DNA from: Pseudochryseolinea flava
GTDB lineage: Bacteria; Bacteroidota; Bacteroidia; Cytophagales; Cyclobacteriaceae
NCBI RefSeq assembly: GCF_003286915.1
Contig: NZ_QMFY01000004.1
Coordinates: 186,001-250,000 of the forward strand
Direction of reading: 5' to 3'
Length of the DNA stretch: 64,000 bases
The notes beneath the pieces were generated by a model. The model did not search any database and was not told the DNA's origin. It was given only the letters and a program-made list of their open reading frames with translations. Position 1 is the first letter of the stretch; every line of letters begins with the position of its first letter. Below, in pieces: positions 43,495 to 52,865 of the stretch. A program made the position numbers and the translations under genes.

Positions 43495-44405
43495 GTCTCT
43501 CTATGTCACAACAGCAGCCACTGATCTCCATTGTCATTCTGAATTATAACCAACTCAAAGTTACTTGCGAATTCATCGAGTCTACCAAATTGCTCACGTA
43601 CAAAAATTACGAGATCATCATGGTCGACAACGCCTCGAAAGAAAACCCTACCGAGCACATCAAAGCAAATTACCCGCATGTAAAGCTTATTGTGAACGAT
43701 AAAAATTTAGGTTTTACAGGCGGTAACAATGTAGGTATTGTGGCCGGCAAAGGTGATTATTTCTTCATCGTCAATAACGACACGGAAGTAACGCCGAACT
43801 TATTAGAAAAACTTCTTGAGCCATTCGATCGCGATTCATCTATTGGCGTGGTTAGTCCAAAAATTTATTATCACTCAAATCCAACGATCATTCAGTATGC
43901 TGGCTTTACAGAGATCAATCCGATCACTGGGCGCAACGCTGTTATTGGCGGCAAGGAAGAAGATCGTGGTCAGTACAATGAAGGACGCTACACTGCGTAC
44001 GCTCATGGCGCGGCTATGCTTGTAAAGAAAGAGGTCATTCAGAAAGTGGGCATGCTTCCTGAAATGTTTTTCATTTATTATGAGGAATTGGATTGGTCTG
44101 CACACATCCGTCGTGCTGGATACAAAATTTACTACCAGCCTGAGGCCGTAATCTACCACAAGGAATCGATTACGATGGGAAAAGAAAGCGCGATCAAAGC
44201 ATATTATCACAACAGAAATCGTATTCTATTTATGAAGCGTAACTCGAGCAGCTTCAATTTCTTCCTCTTCAGTTTATTTTATACTTTTCTGATTGTTCCA
44301 AAGAGCGTATTGAAATACATCGCCAAGGGACAGACTACACATTTGAAAAATTTCTTCAAAGGCGTGCTGTGGAATATCAGCAAGACAAAATATAGCAACC
44401 TATAA
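43491..44405 (+). CDS. Family 2 glycosyltransferase (rhamnosyltransferase-like)
   Basis: The 304-residue protein shows ISIVILNYNQLKVTCEFI, IIMVDNASKENP, NLGFTGGNNVGI and the metal-binding NNDTEV, which is the pattern of the WcaA/RfbN-like GT2 group that often transfers rhamnose or a related deoxyhexose. A second start at MSQQQPLISIV (43503) is possible. A hydrophobic stretch near the C-terminus (FFLFSLFYTFLIVPKSVL) may tether it to the membrane. It overlaps the previous gene by 4 bases. Confidence 0.87.
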   Translation: MSLSMSQQQPLISIVILNYNQLKVTCEFIESTKLLTYKNYEIIMVDNASKENPTEHIKANYPHVKLIVNDKNLGFTGGNNVGIVAGKGDYFFIVNNDTEVTPNLLEKLLEPFDRDSSIGVVSPKIYYHSNPTIIQYAGFTEINPITGRNAVIGGKEEDRGQYNEGRYTAYAHGAAMLVKKEVIQKVGMLPEMFFIYYEELDWSAHIRRAGYKIYYQPEAVIYHKESITMGKESAIKAYYHNRNRILFMKRNSSSFNFFLFSLFYTFLIVPKSVLKYIAKGQTTHLKNFFKGVLWNISKTKYSNL

Positions 44406-44429
44406 CAACCTTCTTATCACTTATCATTC

Positions 44430-45422
44430 ATGAGCAAAATTAACTCTCTTGTTACCGGCGGTGCTGGTTTTATTGGATCACACGTAGCGCGTCATTGTTT
44501 AGCGCTCGGACACAACGTAATCGTTTTAGATGATCTTAGTGGCGGTTTTGAAGACCACATTCCCGCAGGTGCTGTATTTGTAAAAGGTTCTGTAACGGAT
44601 CATCAGTTGATCTCTGAGTTATTTGCGAAATACAAGTTCGATTACGTATATCACCTCGCCGCTTATGCAGCAGAGGGCCTTTCTCACTTCATTCGTCGCT
44701 TCAATTACGAAACAAACTTGATCGGAAGCATTAACCTGATCAATGAAGCGGTAAAGGCTGAAGTAAAATGTTTCGTCTTTACATCTTCCATCGCCGTATA
44801 CGGACCTGGTCAGCTTCCAATGACGGAAGACATGACACCAATTCCAGAAGATCCATATGGTGTTTCTAAATATGCTGTGGAGTTAGATCTTAAAGCAGCG
44901 CACCACATGTTCGGTTTGAATTATGTAATCTTCCGTCCTCACAACGTTTACGGAGAGAATCAAAACATTGGTGATAAGTATAGAAACGTGATCGGTATCT
45001 TTATGAACCAAATCATGCAGGGCAAGCCGATGACGATTTTTGGTGACGGAGAGCAGACGCGTGCCTTTAGCTATATCGATGATGTTGCTATTCCAATCGC
45101 GAATTGTGTGAACAATCCAAAAACATATAACGAAGTATTTAACATCGGTGCCGACAAGCCATATACCATCAATGAACTCGTTGGTGTCGTTTGCAAGCAC
45201 CTTAATGCGCAGCCTAACACGAAATATCTTCAAGCGCGTAAAGAAGTAGTGCATGCATATTCAGACCATGCCAAAGCACATCGTATCTTCGGAACAAACG
45301 GTGCCGTATCGCTCGACGAAGGGATTAAGAAGATGGCGTCTTGGGCGAAAGTGGTTGGTGCACGCAAGAGCCAAGAGTTTAACAATGTAGAAATCAGAAA
45401 GAACATGCCTGAGGGCTGGTAA
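44430..45422 (+). CDS. NAD-dependent sugar nucleotide epimerase/dehydratase
   Basis: An extended SDR of 330 residues: VTGGAGFIGSHVARH at the start, TSSIAVYGPGQ and the catalytic YGVSK, and RPHNVYGENQN. The N-terminal half resembles UDP-glucose 4-epimerases, and the GFEDHIPAGAVFV segment fits that group, but the substrate cannot be assigned. It is the last gene of the second exopolysaccharide unit and is followed by a strong terminator 23 bases later. Confidence 0.85.
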   Translation: MSKINSLVTGGAGFIGSHVARHCLALGHNVIVLDDLSGGFEDHIPAGAVFVKGSVTDHQLISELFAKYKFDYVYHLAAYAAEGLSHFIRRFNYETNLIGSINLINEAVKAEVKCFVFTSSIAVYGPGQLPMTEDMTPIPEDPYGVSKYAVELDLKAAHHMFGLNYVIFRPHNVYGENQNIGDKYRNVIGIFMNQIMQGKPMTIFGDGEQTRAFSYIDDVAIPIANCVNNPKTYNEVFNIGADKPYTINELVGVVCKHLNAQPNTKYLQARKEVVHAYSDHAKAHRIFGTNGAVSLDEGIKKMASWAKVVGARKSQEFNNVEIRKNMPEGW

Positions 45423-45444
45423 CATACCACATGATAATGTGAGC

Positions 45445-45478
45445 AAATAAGGATGGCGAAAACCATCCTTATTTTTTT
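45445..45478 (+). terminator. Rho-independent terminator after the exopolysaccharide operon
   Basis: AAATAAGGATGG and CCATCCTTATTT form a perfect 12-base-pair stem around the loop CGAAAA, followed by more T residues. It closes the operon that starts with the response regulator. Confidence 0.95.
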
Positions 45479-45612
45479 CAACGGGATTTTACCGGAATAT
45501 TCTGAAGTTCAACTTTTTTTCTTCGACATTTAACACGAACTCCCACACATTATGGTGACTTTTTCACCGCCAGACGAATAAAATATAGTAAGTTTATATT
45601 TCTTTTTGTCCC

Positions 45613-48600
45613 GTGAAAAAAACCTCTACCCTTCTCCTCACTGCCCTTGTGTGGTTACTGCTCCTGGTAGGAACAGCTCAATCATATGCGCAGCATACGC
45701 AGAGACAAACCCCTGTTGCCGCTGGCCTTTATGTAAAAGGCTATTGGGAATATCTTCCCCCAGGCTACAGTCCAACTGGTCCTAAAGTTCCTTGTATTAT
45801 CTTTCTCCACGGCTCTGGTGAGCGTGGTCTAGGCACGGCAAGTGATCTTAACAAGATCTTGGGCAACGGTCCTCCGAAGCATATCAAGAACGGGCACACC
45901 ATGGGCTTTACAGTCAATGGTAAAACAGAATATTTCATGGTCCTCTCCCCACAAACCAACAAGTGGTCGTGGAAGGGAGATGTGATGCCTTTCGTACGAT
46001 GGGCGTTACAGAATTACAATATCGACCCCGACCGCCTCTATTGTACTGGGTTGAGTATGGGCGGAGAAGGTACATGGTTCAGCGCATGTTTCCCTGATAA
46101 CGACCCAAATGTTTGGGCGGCGATTGGTGTCATGTGCGGACGCGCTTCCAGAACGGATGGAGGCGTCGTTCAAAGTAGAAAAATTTCAGTATGGTCTTTC
46201 CACGGCGAATCCGACACAGCAATTCCATTGAACGCTGGACTCAATCCTATACTGGGTATGAGAACCGCTGGCGGTAGCCCATTATGGACAACCTATCCTG
46301 GTGTTGGTCACGGTGGCTGTTGGGATCGCGGATATCGAACAGATCATACCTATCACAATCCCAATCTTTACGAGTGGTTTCTCAGCATCAAGCGAAACAA
46401 CCCTGGACCTAAGCCTCCGGTGGTGAACGCAGGTATTGATCAAACATTACAACTTATCGGACCGAACATTAACGTTACACTCAACGGAACTGCAACAGAT
46501 CCTGATGGTACTGTTGCATCAACAGAATGGACCGTAGTCGGACCAAATACACCTGGTGGAATTCCATCCAGCGCGGTGACTTCGACCTTCACCGGTTTAG
46601 TCGCCGGAACATATACTTTTACACTTACAGCAACAGACAATACAGGATTAAAAACGACGGATCAGGTTGTCGTAAAAGTGAACCCGATTCCGCCTAAGTT
46701 CCCGCCAGTAGCAAACGCAGGACCTGATAAACCTATTACGCTTCCAACCAGTACGGTTACGCTGAATGGCTCGGGCACAGATTCCGATGGGACTGTTGCA
46801 AGTTTTGCTTGGACTCAGACTGGTGGCGCTGCCGTTACACTTACCGGCGCTACTACAAAAGATCTTGTGGTGAGCAATATCGTAACACCAGGAAGCTACA
46901 CCTTTGCATTAACAGTAACCGACAACGACGGCCTTACGGGAACAGATCAGGCCGTTGTGGTTGTGAGTGCACCGCCACCGAATGCAGCACCGGTTGCTAA
47001 CGCGGGAGCCGATCGAACCATTGATTTGCCTACGACTTCATTAAACCTTATTGGTAGTGGCACCGATTCAGACGGCACCATTGCCGCCTACGAGTGGACT
47101 GTCGAACCAGGATTTCCAGTTGGATTTCCACCGATCATCGGGACACCAAATGCCGCCACAACCAGTGTGTCTGGTTTGGGTGAAGGTGTATACGTATTCA
47201 CGCTGAAAGTTACAGATAACAATGCTACACCACTTTCAGATAACGATCAGATGATCGTGACCGTAAAACCCGAGCCTCCTAACGGTCCCCCTACTGCAAA
47301 CGCTGGCGCAGACATCGTGATCACATCACCTACTGATGAAACAACATTGACTGGCGCTGGTACCGACGCCGATGGTACAATCGTCAGCTATCTTTGGGAA
47401 GGTCCAATTGGCAACATTGCAAGTCCGAACTCAGCATCGACAGTTGTCTCAGCACTTCCAATTGGAAATCACCTTTTCACATTAACGGTGACAGATAATC
47501 GTGGGTCGAAAGGCTCTGACCAGGTACTGGTTCAGGTACTACCGCCACCGCCCAATGACCCTCCTGTAGCCAATGCTGGAGCGGACATTACGATTACTTT
47601 GCCAATAACAACGGCTCAACTTGTTGGCAGTGGAACAGATTCCGATGGATCTGTTATTACCTATGAATGGAAACAACAAGGAACTACACCAAAGACAGTG
47701 ATCATCACAGATGGAGATCAACCCACAGCACAGCTCAGCGACTTAACCTTACCAGGTGTATATACCTTCGAGCTTACCGTGGGTGACGATGACAGTGATG
47801 TTGGTTCCGACCTTGTAACGGTGACAGTATTCCCAGTGGCAAACGTACCTCCTACTGTTAACGCTGGTACAGATTTCACGATTACGCTCCCCACGAACAC
47901 AGCTCCGGTGAGTGCCAATGCAACTGACAGCGATGGAACAATCTCAAGCTATACATGGGCTAAAGTGAGCGGACCTAGCGCAAGTTTTTCGAGTACTTCA
48001 GTTCAGAATCCTACTATTACCTTCACGATAAACGGTATCTACGTGTTTTCAGTAACTGTACGTGACGATGACAACGCTACCGCCACCGACCAGATCAGAA
48101 TTACCGTGGCGCCGCAACCACCTAATCAATTGCCTACCGCAAACGCGGGCCCAGATAGAACATTGGAACTCCCAACCGATGCAACTACGCTTGCTGGGTC
48201 TGGTACAGATACAGATGGTACAATCGTGAGCTATCACTGGAATTACATCGCAGGCCCACCTGCTGTAGGATTTACGTTAAGTAATCCAGACCTCCAGAAT
48301 CTCGACGTAAGTGACCTTGAAGCCGGCACGTATAGTTTCGAATTGGTAGTCTCCGATAATCGTGGAGGTACAGCGACGGATGAAGTAAAGATTTTTGTGA
48401 ACGCAATGAATCAAGCTCCCGTTGCCAACGCTGGTCCAGATAAATCGATTGAACTTCCTACGTCTTCTGTAAAAGTTGATGGTACCGGCTCAGATCCTGA
48501 TGGCACCGTAGCTGCAAGACTTTGGGAACAAGTGAGTGGACCTCCTGTTGCTCTCGCTGATGTTCCGCAAATCGTAACACCAAACGCTTTTTCAACAGTC

Positions 48601-51300
48601 ATTAATAATTTCAAGGTCGCCGGGATCTATGTGTTCAGTTTGAAAGTCACGGACAATGACGGTGTCACTTCCGTGGATCAGGTTACTATTACGGTCAACC
48701 CTGAACCGCCAAACACACCACCTACTGCGAATGCAGGTACTGACGTTCAGCGTCAACTACCGTTGCAGAGCTCTGTAGCACTTGCGGGATCAGGTACGGA
48801 TAGTGACGGGATAGCAACTGTACTCTGGTCGCAAGTGAGCGGACCTAACACGGCTAACGCCACGGCTTTAGATCAAAACAACGTGACGTTCTCGAGTTTA
48901 ATCGCGGGCACCTATGTATTTCGTTTCACCGTGACGGACACGAAAGGTGCCCAAGGTCAGGATGAAGTCAGTGTGGTTGTGAAGCCGGCGCCAGCGAATA
49001 TTCCGCCAACAGTGAGTGCAGGTCCCGACATTATCATAGAGCTGCCTAATTCAACTGCGGCGCTTAATGGTTCCGGATCTGATATCGATGGCCCTGCGCC
49101 AACATTCAAATGGACTCTCGTCGTGCCTAACACAGGCGTTGATCCTTTTGTTGACACACAGGCGGCAACGACCGTGCGTATCGAAAATGGAGGAATACCA
49201 ACAGAAGGTGTTTTCGTATTTCGTCTTACAGCAACTGACGAAGATGGCGCGATTGCTTTCGATGAAATGAAGGTCACCGTTAAACCGGTACCAGCTAACC
49301 TTCCGCCGATCGCAGATGCCGGTAATAACCAAGTCTTAACTTTGCCAGGTGAAACGTCTACGACGCTGAAAGGATCAGCGACAGACAATGATGGCGCGGT
49401 AAGTGACGCGACTGGATATTTCTGGGAAACGATCGAACTTCCTGCAAGTGCTGCTAACCCAATTACCGCTGCAAACGAAAACAATAGGAATATCAACATC
49501 TCGGGACTCGTCGAAGGAATCTATGTTTTCCGCTTGACCGTAACCGATGATGATGGGTCAACAGGTTTTGACGAAGTGAATGTTCGCGTTCAGCCTAAGC
49601 CTGCGAATCAACCCCCTACCGCGGACGCTGGTGACAATCAGAATATATTCGCGCCAGACAATAATGCTGTCTTCGCCGGATCCGGAAATGATCCAGAAGG
49701 AAAAGCGATGACATACGCTTGGACCATAGAAGGAACGCCTCCTACTGCGCCATCACTGGCAGGGCAAGCATCGAACACATTGACCGCATCATCGCTGACT
49801 GCGGAAGGGACGTACATCTTCAGACTTACGGTAACAGATGATTTAGGGGCGCAAGGTTTTGATGAGGTAAACGTTCGTGTGAATCCACCACTTCCGAATC
49901 AACCACCGGTAGCAAACGCAGGTCCTGACGCTGAGACCACGCTCCCCGATGGAGACGTGACGTTGGATGCATCGGCAAGTACTGATCCCGAAGGAGGAAT
50001 CGTTACCTTCCTTTGGACACGCGTATCGCCCGCAGCAGGAGCAGTACCAACACCAAACAATGTCGCACAACCAACGGTAACAGGATTGCTACAAGGTGTG
50101 CATACCTTTAGAGTAGAAACAACAGATCCTCAAGGCGAGAAATCATTTGATGATGTTCAAATTACAGTCCATCCACAACCTGCAAACAATCCACCGGTTG
50201 TCAACGTTGGCGAGGATCAAGTTCTTTCGTCTCCCGATGCGACACTGTCGGTAACAGCGACTGCAACAGATAGCGATGGTACTATTACGACCTTACTCTG
50301 GACAGCTTCACCAAGTACCGGCGTTGTGTTCACCCCAAATAATGATGAAACAACAACCATTACGTTCCCAGACAATGCGGCGACGTATATCGTTAAACTA
50401 GAAGCGACTGATAATCGAGGTGATAAAACTTCTGATCAGCTCACAGTGACTGTAAATGCGAACCAACTCCCCGTAGCCTTTGCTGGTGGAGATTTCAATG
50501 TTGTCCTTCCAGTGGACGAATTGAAGTTAACGGGATTAGGATCTGACGCAGATGGGAAAATCGTTTCCTACTTGTGGGAATTGCAACCAAATTCACCCGG
50601 TGGAGTAACCCCTCCTACCGCCACTGATTCAGTGATTACCGTGCAAGGACTACAAGCCGGGACCTACGTTTTCAAACTAACCGTCACTGACGACAAGGGC
50701 GCGGAAGCTACCGACGAAGCTACGATTGTAGTGACATCTACCCCCACAAACCAGACTCCTGTGGCGCATGCGGGCAACGATGTCCTGCTCACGTTACCGG
50801 AGAACAGTCTTACATTGAATGGACTTACCTCTACCGACGCAGATGGTACAATCTCTTCTTTTGCATGGGTACAAGTAACAGATCTCCCTGCTACTCTTTC
50901 AGATACAACATTTGCTGAACTGGACGTCACTGATCTGATCGAAGGCACTTATGTTTTCGCGCTTACCGTAACCGATAACGACGGCGCAACACATACTGAT
51001 CAGGTTACTATTGTGGTATCGATCGAAGAGGGCTCTTTGATCATTCCAAAAGTGTTTACCCCTAACGGTGATGAGAAAGGACAAACATGGGAATGGCCAA
51101 CACAAGTGGTGTCAATGTACCAGGGTTGTGAGCTCACAATATATTCACGCTTTGGAAAGAAAGTTTTTGAAATGACGTCTTATGACAATAGTTGGGATGG
51201 CACATCGAACGGTGTGAAGCTCGAAGAGGACGCCTACTATTACGTAATCAAGTGCAGTGACGGGCAACAAACCACCGGTGGTGTGCGCATTGTTCGATAA
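45613..51300 (+). CDS. Giant secreted esterase with 16 PKD-type domains and type B T9SS sorting domain
   Basis: The frame starts at a GTG and encodes 1895 residues. After a signal peptide (ending SYAQ) there is an alpha/beta-hydrolase domain to about residue 265: oxyanion HGSGERG, nucleophile Ser148 in GLSMGGEG, Asp201 in GESDTAIP and His233 in GVGHGG. This is the pattern of CE1-like/prolyl-oligopeptidase-family esterases. Sixteen PKD-like beta-sandwich repeats follow, and the last 85 or so residues form the gliding-motility-type CTD (FTPNGDEKGQTWEWP, LTIYSRFGKKVFE, SWDGTSNG). It should be exported by T9SS and kept at the surface with help from the PorP/SprF protein encoded next. A polysaccharide ester is the likely substrate (inference). 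Confidence 0.93.
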   Translation: MKKTSTLLLTALVWLLLLVGTAQSYAQHTQRQTPVAAGLYVKGYWEYLPPGYSPTGPKVPCIIFLHGSGERGLGTASDLNKILGNGPPKHIKNGHTMGFTVNGKTEYFMVLSPQTNKWSWKGDVMPFVRWALQNYNIDPDRLYCTGLSMGGEGTWFSACFPDNDPNVWAAIGVMCGRASRTDGGVVQSRKISVWSFHGESDTAIPLNAGLNPILGMRTAGGSPLWTTYPGVGHGGCWDRGYRTDHTYHNPNLYEWFLSIKRNNPGPKPPVVNAGIDQTLQLIGPNINVTLNGTATDPDGTVASTEWTVVGPNTPGGIPSSAVTSTFTGLVAGTYTFTLTATDNTGLKTTDQVVVKVNPIPPKFPPVANAGPDKPITLPTSTVTLNGSGTDSDGTVASFAWTQTGGAAVTLTGATTKDLVVSNIVTPGSYTFALTVTDNDGLTGTDQAVVVVSAPPPNAAPVANAGADRTIDLPTTSLNLIGSGTDSDGTIAAYEWTVEPGFPVGFPPIIGTPNAATTSVSGLGEGVYVFTLKVTDNNATPLSDNDQMIVTVKPEPPNGPPTANAGADIVITSPTDETTLTGAGTDADGTIVSYLWEGPIGNIASPNSASTVVSALPIGNHLFTLTVTDNRGSKGSDQVLVQVLPPPPNDPPVANAGADITITLPITTAQLVGSGTDSDGSVITYEWKQQGTTPKTVIITDGDQPTAQLSDLTLPGVYTFELTVGDDDSDVGSDLVTVTVFPVANVPPTVNAGTDFTITLPTNTAPVSANATDSDGTISSYTWAKVSGPSASFSSTSVQNPTITFTINGIYVFSVTVRDDDNATATDQIRITVAPQPPNQLPTANAGPDRTLELPTDATTLAGSGTDTDGTIVSYHWNYIAGPPAVGFTLSNPDLQNLDVSDLEAGTYSFELVVSDNRGGTATDEVKIFVNAMNQAPVANAGPDKSIELPTSSVKVDGTGSDPDGTVAARLWEQVSGPPVALADVPQIVTPNAFSTVINNFKVAGIYVFSLKVTDNDGVTSVDQVTITVNPEPPNTPPTANAGTDVQRQLPLQSSVALAGSGTDSDGIATVLWSQVSGPNTANATALDQNNVTFSSLIAGTYVFRFTVTDTKGAQGQDEVSVVVKPAPANIPPTVSAGPDIIIELPNSTAALNGSGSDIDGPAPTFKWTLVVPNTGVDPFVDTQAATTVRIENGGIPTEGVFVFRLTATDEDGAIAFDEMKVTVKPVPANLPPIADAGNNQVLTLPGETSTTLKGSATDNDGAVSDATGYFWETIELPASAANPITAANENNRNINISGLVEGIYVFRLTVTDDDGSTGFDEVNVRVQPKPANQPPTADAGDNQNIFAPDNNAVFAGSGNDPEGKAMTYAWTIEGTPPTAPSLAGQASNTLTASSLTAEGTYIFRLTVTDDLGAQGFDEVNVRVNPPLPNQPPVANAGPDAETTLPDGDVTLDASASTDPEGGIVTFLWTRVSPAAGAVPTPNNVAQPTVTGLLQGVHTFRVETTDPQGEKSFDDVQITVHPQPANNPPVVNVGEDQVLSSPDATLSVTATATDSDGTITTLLWTASPSTGVVFTPNNDETTTITFPDNAATYIVKLEATDNRGDKTSDQLTVTVNANQLPVAFAGGDFNVVLPVDELKLTGLGSDADGKIVSYLWELQPNSPGGVTPPTATDSVITVQGLQAGTYVFKLTVTDDKGAEATDEATIVVTSTPTNQTPVAHAGNDVLLTLPENSLTLNGLTSTDADGTISSFAWVQVTDLPATLSDTTFAELDVTDLIEGTYVFALTVTDNDGATHTDQVTIVVSIEEGSLIIPKVFTPNGDEKGQTWEWPTQVVSMYQGCELTIYSRFGKKVFEMTSYDNSWDGTSNGVKLEEDAYYYVIKCSDGQQTTGGVRIVR
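46414..51030 (+). repeat. Sixteen tandem PKD-domain coding repeats
   Basis: Each unit starts with a variant of PPVANAGPD and is about 275-310 bases long, with starts near 46414, 46703, 46987, 47287, 47560, 47848, 48130, 48415, 48718, 49003, 49303, 49612, 49903, 50191, 50467 and 50755. The protein repeats also share SDxDGTI, YVFxLTVTD and a closing DQVTVTV phrase. Units are well diverged at the DNA level, so the array looks old and stable. Confidence 0.92.
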
Positions 51301-51310
51301 ATAGAAAAGA

Positions 51311-52849
51311 ATGAAAAGATTTCTACCCATTATTCTGTTTACACTGACTGCCCAGCTTTGTGCAGCTCAAACGCCAGCACCCTTCAGGCAGTTTTTCTTC
51401 AATCCGTATCTATTCAATCCAGGTTATACAGGCATTAATGGTACCGAGCTTTATTTAGTTTATCGCAAACAATGGGCGAACTTTAACGATGCCCCCACCA
51501 CGTTCGGTGCAAATTTTCAATACGCTAGCAAAAACCGAGTTTCTCTTGGCGCGAGTATAGTATCAGACGAAGTTGTAGCCGTGCGCAACACATCGTTTAT
51601 GGGTACCTTCGGCTATGCAGTTCCCATCGCTGATGGTCACGGTATTCGTTTCGGAATTTCTGGTGGCGTGGGCACAAACACATTGAAGCTTGACGAAGGC
51701 GAGTATGATGAAACTGATCCGCGTATTCAAGCTGCGATGCAGAACAGCTTTTATGTCGATGGCAACTTCGGCGCACTTTATGTGTACAAAGGATTGCGTG
51801 TAGGCTTCGCGTTGACGCGACTATTTGATGTCAACACCTTTAGTGAAACAAGTTTCAGCGAAGTAAACTTTTCTCCCCTCGACAATCGACTCTATTCGAT
51901 TAGCTATCGCCATCATTTTGGTTCCGGACCAATCTCCATCGAACCGTATTTTTTATACCGTGAATCAACGGATAAGCTTAATGCCTGGGAAGGTGCTTCA
52001 ACTGTGTATTATCAAGACAAGCTTTGGCTTGGTGCATCGTATCACGAAACCCAAGGTTTGGGATTTTTCATCGGTACGAACATTAAAAGCTTGATTCGTT
52101 TTAGCTATAGTTACGAGTTGCCTCCGCCAGACAAAAACTTCATCAGCAGCAGTTCCCATGAGTTGCACTTATCGCTGAGGCTCGGAAAAAAACGCGAAGA
52201 CCAACTCATTACAAAAAAATCAAAGAAGAATATTCCTCAAATCGATTCTGCTGCGCTTGCCAAGAAGGCCGACGAAGTACTAGATGAAGAACCTAGCAAC
52301 GATAGCATCAAAAATATTGACACAGCCGCAAGTAGCACGGAAGGAAATCGTACGCCGACAGCAGAACCTTCTGAGTCTAATCCTGCTGGTCCTGCTAAAG
52401 GGTCTGCAAGACCAGGGCGTGCTGATGTTACGCCAATAACACCAACGGGGCCAACACCTCCTGCGAACAACAATGTTGCAACCAGCCCTGCACCAACAAA
52501 GAGTAACGTGATTGACCCAGCGAACGTTGGAAAAGAGAATACCACCCCAGCAACATCTGCAACGGAACCACCCGCGAAAAAGGTTTCTAAGCCCGCGAAA
52601 AGCTTCTCGTTAGCGACAGGCCATTATGTGGTTGCTGGTGCATTCAAAATCATGGACAACGCCATCCACTATTCTCAAGATTTACATCAAAAGGGATACA
52701 CGGATGCCACGATTGCAATCAATCCGAAGAACAATTTGTACTACGTTTACATTTTCTCTTCATATGATCTTGATGAAGCACGAAAAGTGAGAAATCAATA
52801 TAGATTGCGCAGACCATTCCATGAGGTATGGTTATTTACGATGGAGTAA
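51311..52849 (+). CDS. PorP/SprF family protein fused to a C-terminal SPOR-like domain
   Basis: The 512-residue product has a signal peptide (cleaved after AQLCAAQ) and a PorP/SprF barrel domain to about residue 290, recognised by FFFNPYLFNPGYTG at its start and by the strand pattern that follows. These proteins hold type B CTD substrates at the cell surface. A Pro/Thr/Ala/Asn-rich linker of about 140 residues then leads to a C-terminal SPOR-like fold (HYVVAGAFKIMDNAIHYSQ, YYVYIFSSYDLDEARKV), a domain that normally binds peptidoglycan stripped of stem peptides. It lies 10 bases after the gene of the giant esterase and is surely its partner. The linker plus SPOR may anchor the barrel to the cell wall. 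Confidence 0.9.
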   Translation: MKRFLPIILFTLTAQLCAAQTPAPFRQFFFNPYLFNPGYTGINGTELYLVYRKQWANFNDAPTTFGANFQYASKNRVSLGASIVSDEVVAVRNTSFMGTFGYAVPIADGHGIRFGISGGVGTNTLKLDEGEYDETDPRIQAAMQNSFYVDGNFGALYVYKGLRVGFALTRLFDVNTFSETSFSEVNFSPLDNRLYSISYRHHFGSGPISIEPYFLYRESTDKLNAWEGASTVYYQDKLWLGASYHETQGLGFFIGTNIKSLIRFSYSYELPPPDKNFISSSSHELHLSLRLGKKREDQLITKKSKKNIPQIDSAALAKKADEVLDEEPSNDSIKNIDTAASSTEGNRTPTAEPSESNPAGPAKGSARPGRADVTPITPTGPTPPANNNVATSPAPTKSNVIDPANVGKENTTPATSATEPPAKKVSKPAKSFSLATGHYVVAGAFKIMDNAIHYSQDLHQKGYTDATIAINPKNNLYYVYIFSSYDLDEARKVRNQYRLRRPFHEVWLFTME

Positions 52850-52865
52850 TGAATACTGATTTTTC

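Noticed and set aside
48957-49499. 180-residue open frame antisense to the PKD repeats
   Set aside because: It is a shadow of repetitive coding sequence, rich in Ser/Val/Ala, with no family resemblance.
46414-51030. Regular spacing of similar sequence, possible CRISPR array
   Set aside because: The period of about 285 bases is too long, the units are protein-coding PKD domains, and there are no short identical repeats with unique spacers.
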